Positions 31,386 through 64,000 of a DNA stretch of 64,000 nucleotides are shown here, one piece after another. The notes under the pieces are model-generated. The model saw only the letters and a list, made by a program, of their open reading frames with translations. It did not search any database and was not told the DNA's origin. The DNA is taken from positions 3,750,501-3,814,500 of the forward strand of contig JAHDVF020000016.1 of NCBI GenBank assembly GCA_022606425.2, written 5' to 3'. Numbering within the stretch: the first letter of the stretch is position 1; every line of letters begins with the position of its first letter. Made by a program: the position numbers and the translations under genes. The stretch is from Lepidostoma basale. Lineage: Eukaryota > Arthropoda > Insecta > Trichoptera > Lepidostomatidae.

Positions 31386-32907
31386 AAAGGTCCGGTTTTA
31401 AAAAACACTTTTAAAAACATTGGACTTAATTTTTGAATGTAAAATTGTAATTATTAACCCAACTTCATTTGTGTCTAAAGGGCCTGTCTCTATTTTTGCA
31501 ATCTCCTTTAACATTAGTTCACCCAATGTGTTGTGGTGTAAAACAATTGCACAACATATTGGAAGTCAAAATAAAAATGGTGGTATAGCAAGCAAACCAC
31601 ATTGCTGGGAATATTATTTAAAATGGCAAAAGTGAAGTCAGAATAATAACACATGGAAGGAAAGAGATATGTCAGAGTTGATGGCTTCCATAAAAATCAC
31701 TTAGTATTCTCAATGTAGCTTAACTGGTAAAATATGAGGATTGTGAGTCCTGCCAGCAAGATGTTATTAGTTTTTTTTATTTACGAAATATTGTTCAAAT
31801 ATATATTTTTTCGTGTATTCATTTACTTTAAGAAATGCTTCCATTGTGTGCCAATCAAAACTGATTAAATATGTGTATTTTAAAACAGTCTAACTTTCGC
31901 CTGTACACATATTTATTTAGTAATTTATATTAATATGCAGTATATTTACAATGTACATTAAAATTTTTCAAAATATTCATTTATCCCAAATTTCAGTGAA
32001 TGCCCATTTAATATAGAAAGGGCAGCAGTATTAAGCGTATATTTTTTTATAGTAAAATGTATGATAAAAAATATAAGTAATAAACATCAGACTAATACTA
32101 GATAATATAAGGATCACCGATTGCAAGATTATAAATGCTAACACCACATATCAGGACACGTCACAACTTTGTCAAGAATGTGATATTTTAAGCCTAGGTA
32201 GAACATTATTGTTACATCGGAAATAACTACACAAGAATCAGTATGGAAATGTGTGAAGTGTAACAAAATTACATTTGTATTTATTCAATTATCACAACAT
32301 TTTACAGGAAATAAGGATTCATAAGAATTTATCATCTCAAGCAAATGATTCAATGTTGGTAGTGTAAACCATACTTGATAAGGAGTACAATGTGGATTTT
32401 GAAAGCAGAAGAGCACATGTGCTCGAGAGAATAAGCTGTCGGGCTAGGTATAGAATTAATGTTGCAAACAAGTAGGAAAAAATATACACTTGATTAAGTT
32501 GCAACCTTATGGCGGAATCGCACAAAACAATTTGTGTGAGCTCGACGATTAATGTAGAACAAAAGTTACATTCGTTGATAAAACTTTTCAGACAGGTCAT
32601 TTTTGGCATTATAATAATTCACAATATCGATCATAATTTATAGAAACTCAAAATACATGTGGTGTGGTTAATACAGAATATGAAAATACATATAATTGTT
32701 TATAAACTCACATACCACATCTATTGTAAGATTAATGTATGCGAGACATTCTGCAATTTGCAAATAGAGAATCAATGAACAGGATGTGTAATTTTCTTCA
32801 AAAATAGAATGTGAAGACCTAACGAAGTCACTAGTTTTGTACGAACCTTACAATAGTTTGACACACACTTTGGTCACACGGGAGGCTGTGTTGGACAAGC
32901 AGAGGGT
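31386..32907 (-). other. Candidate 3' UTR and downstream DNA of the myosin IX gene
   Basis: This lies directly after the myosin stop codon (32908-32910) on the minus strand. It has many TTTATT words (AATAAA in minus sense) but no gene. The end of the transcript cannot be placed from sequence alone. Confidence 0.35.
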
Positions 32908-62272
<29,365 letters not shown>

Positions 62273-62337
62273 CTGAAAAATTTAACAAATAAATTAATAC
62301 TAAAATGTGTACGCTTAAATCAAACAAAAACAACCCA

Positions 62338-62440
62338 GCATGCCGTTTCTCTCAAAGGGTAGGGGCAGAGAGAATGGAATTCCACACCACTCTATTCTGA
62401 CAACCCTCTCTAGTTTCCTGCACATTCATTTGATTGCATC
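62338..62440 (-). mobile_element. RTE 3' end fragment
   Basis: GCATGCCGTTTCTCTCAAAG, GGCAGAGAGAATGGAATTCC and CTTTCCTGCACATTCATTTG follow the terminal order of the RTE family; tail lost. Confidence 0.65.
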
Positions 62441-62729
62441 AAAAATGCATGCGCTATTAAATAAAAATATATCAATTGGGAGTTATAAATAAGGATAAAT
62501 TGATTTCACAAATAAGTTTAAAAAAGTGGGAGCATAAAACTCTTTAAAATATGCTAGGTTATTTAAGAATTAAAATTCAAAAATAATGATGGGACACTAT
62601 GTATGCATAATCTACATTCGTTGACCTTTACAGATGTGAATTTGGGATTATGATGATACAAAATCTAACAGCAAAACTTCAATAATTTAATAAATGAATG
62701 TCAAAAAAACTTTCAAATTTAAATATATT

Positions 62730-62975
62730 TACTAACTAATTAACTAACCATCACGCCGTTTCTCCAGAGGGGTAGACAGAGAAGATGGACCGCCACACTG
62801 CTATATCATGATATATCTCTACGCATCTTCTACATTCATACACCACACACGCTCATGAATTGTTCCAAGTTTGAACATGGCCGCCTTTTAGTAATTGATT
62901 AATTTAATCATGCCATGTCTTCCTTGCCCTTCCTTAACTTCTTTTTCCATTCAAACTACATTAATATATATTGGG
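62730..62975 (-). mobile_element. RTE 3' fragment with tail
   Basis: TACTAACTAATTAACTAACC then ATCACGCCGTTTCTCCAGAG, CATGGCCGCCTTTTAGTAAT and TTAATCATGCCATGTCTTCC. It matches the subfamily at 63025-64000. Confidence 0.75.
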
Positions 62976-63024
62976 TGTTTCGGAAAGTTCAGCCCGTTTT
63001 TTTGTATGAAAATCACATTTATTT

Positions 63025-64000
63025 AACTAACTAACTAACTAACCATCACGCCATTTCCCCGGAGGGGTAGGCAGAGAGGATGGATCGCCACACTGGCCTG
63101 TCCTGGCACACCTCTCGGGCTTCCTCCACATTCATACATCGCACCATGCACGCACGTCGATTATTCCGACTTCGAATTTGGCCGCCTTTTAGTAATTGGT
63201 TAATTTGGTCATGCCATGTTTTCCTCGGTCGTCCTCGGCTTCTTTTCCCACTCACACTGCTTGTGTACAACTTTTTAACCATTCTACTCTCATCCATTCG
63301 TTCCATATGTCCGAACCATCTCAGGGATCCTTTCTTAATTTTATTCATGATGCAGTCATCTGTCTTACATTTCTTTCTTATTTCATCGTTCGGTATTCTA
63401 TCATACAATGTTTTCCCGCACATTCTTCTTAGTGATCTCATTTCTACGGCGTTTATCCTGCTTTCATCCTTCTTTTGCCAGCTCCAAGCTTCACTTCCAT
63501 ACATGAGAGTTGGCACTAGAACTCCATTGTGTACTGCCATCTTTGCTTCTGTGGATATATTTCTATTTGCAGTAATGACTTTGAGTGCGCCATTTATTTT
63601 ATTCCCAGCACCAACCCTCCTTTCGATGTCTTTCTCCATTTTTCCGTCTCTTGTAAACATGCTTCCCAGATACGTAAATTCAGTAACTTGCTCCAATTTC
63701 TCGCCCATCGCACTTATATCACAAATCGTCATACATTCTTCTTTCTCGAAAACCATCACTTTAGATTTAGACACATTCATCACCAAGTCACTCTTTTTGC
63801 ATGCCTCATACATCCTTGCCACTAAGACTTGCAAATTGTCTTTACTGTCAGCGATTAACACAGCATCGTCTGCATATAACAAACAGCTGACTGACAAACA
63901 ATTCATCTTAGCACCAGCGTCTATGCCTTCAAGTTCTTTCATACACTTGTCCAAGTATAGATTGAACAACCACGGGGACATCACACAACCCTGTTTGACA
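63025..64000 (-). mobile_element. RTE copy running off the window edge
   Basis: The 3' tail TTTAACTAACTAACTAACTA at 63021-63040 is followed in minus sense by an open frame from 63046 to the window end. It is therefore an RTE whose endonuclease and RT fingers lie outside the window. Confidence 0.9.
63046..64000 (-). CDS. RTE ORF2 C-terminal part (incomplete at window edge)
   Basis: The minus frame is open to the edge: KQGCVMSPWLFNLYLDKCMK, the catalytic YADDAVLIA, FTYLGSMFTRDGKMEKDIER, VLVPTLMYGSEAWSWQKKDE, RSRGRPRKTWHDQINQLLKG and CMNVEEAREVCQDRPVWRSI, ending SGEMA-stop. About 318 codons are visible. The product differs from the 33610 copy by many conservative substitutions, so the window holds at least two RTE subfamilies that both keep open frames. 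Confidence 0.9.
   Translation of the reverse strand, partial: VKQGCVMSPWLFNLYLDKCMKELEGIDAGAKMNCLSVSCLLYADDAVLIADSKDNLQVLVARMYEACKKSDLVMNVSKSKVMVFEKEECMTICDISAMGEKLEQVTEFTYLGSMFTRDGKMEKDIERRVGAGNKINGALKVITANRNISTEAKMAVHNGVLVPTLMYGSEAWSWQKKDESRINAVEMRSLRRMCGKTLYDRIPNDEIRKKCKTDDCIMNKIKKGSLRWFGHMERMDESRMVKKLYTSSVSGKRSRGRPRKTWHDQINQLLKGGQIRSRNNRRACMVRCMNVEEAREVCQDRPVWRSILSAYPSGEMA

Noticed and set aside
62972..63010. GGGTGTTTCGGAAAGTTCAGC, resembling a mariner-type end
   Set aside because: No matching inverted end was found in the window; it may be a fragment interrupted by the RTE at 63025.

Overview
This window looks like intron-rich, AT-rich animal DNA, almost certainly insect and most likely lepidopteran. 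That is an inference. It rests on the LINE tails ending in (CAT)n, the dense mariner, piggyBac and hAT debris, the tRNA-derived SINEs, the intron/exon style, and a class IX myosin gene. No bacterial or viral genes are seen.

Host genes. (1) 6480-12232 (+): a four-exon gene for a divergent V-ATPase subunit D paralog. It reads open for 668 codons and carries a ~430-residue cysteine-rich, repeat-containing C-terminal extension not found in canonical subunit D. (2) 20180-21486 (-): a four-exon gene for a 194-residue protein I do not recognise. It lies head to head with (3) 22149-23912 (+), a two-exon LAS1-like pre-rRNA processing endoribonuclease. (4) 32908-62272 (-): 22 exons of an unconventional class IX myosin (motor C-terminal half, four IQ motifs, long linker, two C1 zinc fingers, RhoGAP domain, acidic tail). 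All exon phases agree and give 1492 codons. The N-terminal exons lie beyond the window.

Mobile DNA fills most of the rest. An RTE-type non-LTR retrotransposon family, ending in a (TTAG)n-like tail, is present in more than a dozen copies. One copy (about 33577-38745) has an essentially open ~1018-codon endonuclease/reverse-transcriptase frame that is interrupted only by a young mariner (34790-36101). The mariner has perfect 31-bp terminal repeats and an intact transposase. A second, dead mariner sits at 46262-47532 and a third, internally deleted one at 39626-40456. piggyBac-type elements with TTAA ends are at 44253-44900 (keeping the transposase cysteine-rich end), 41579-42360, 25771-26067, 55085-55670, 48215-48465 and 56853-57078. 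A hAT-type MITE with an 8-bp target duplication is at 15987-16356. Four copies of a tRNA-like SINE, several other LINE 3' ends, two further foldback MITE families, a 7-bp satellite and long inverted repeats complete the picture.

Layout: 0-6.4 kb, retroelement debris and satellite; 6.4-12.3 kb, V-ATPase D paralog; 12.3-20 kb, LINE, RTE and hAT fragments; 20-24 kb, divergent gene pair; 24-33 kb, AT-rich, no recognisable gene (probably partly myosin 3' UTR and downstream DNA); 33-62.3 kb, myosin IX with transposon-loaded introns; 62.3-64 kb, RTE copies running off the window edge.
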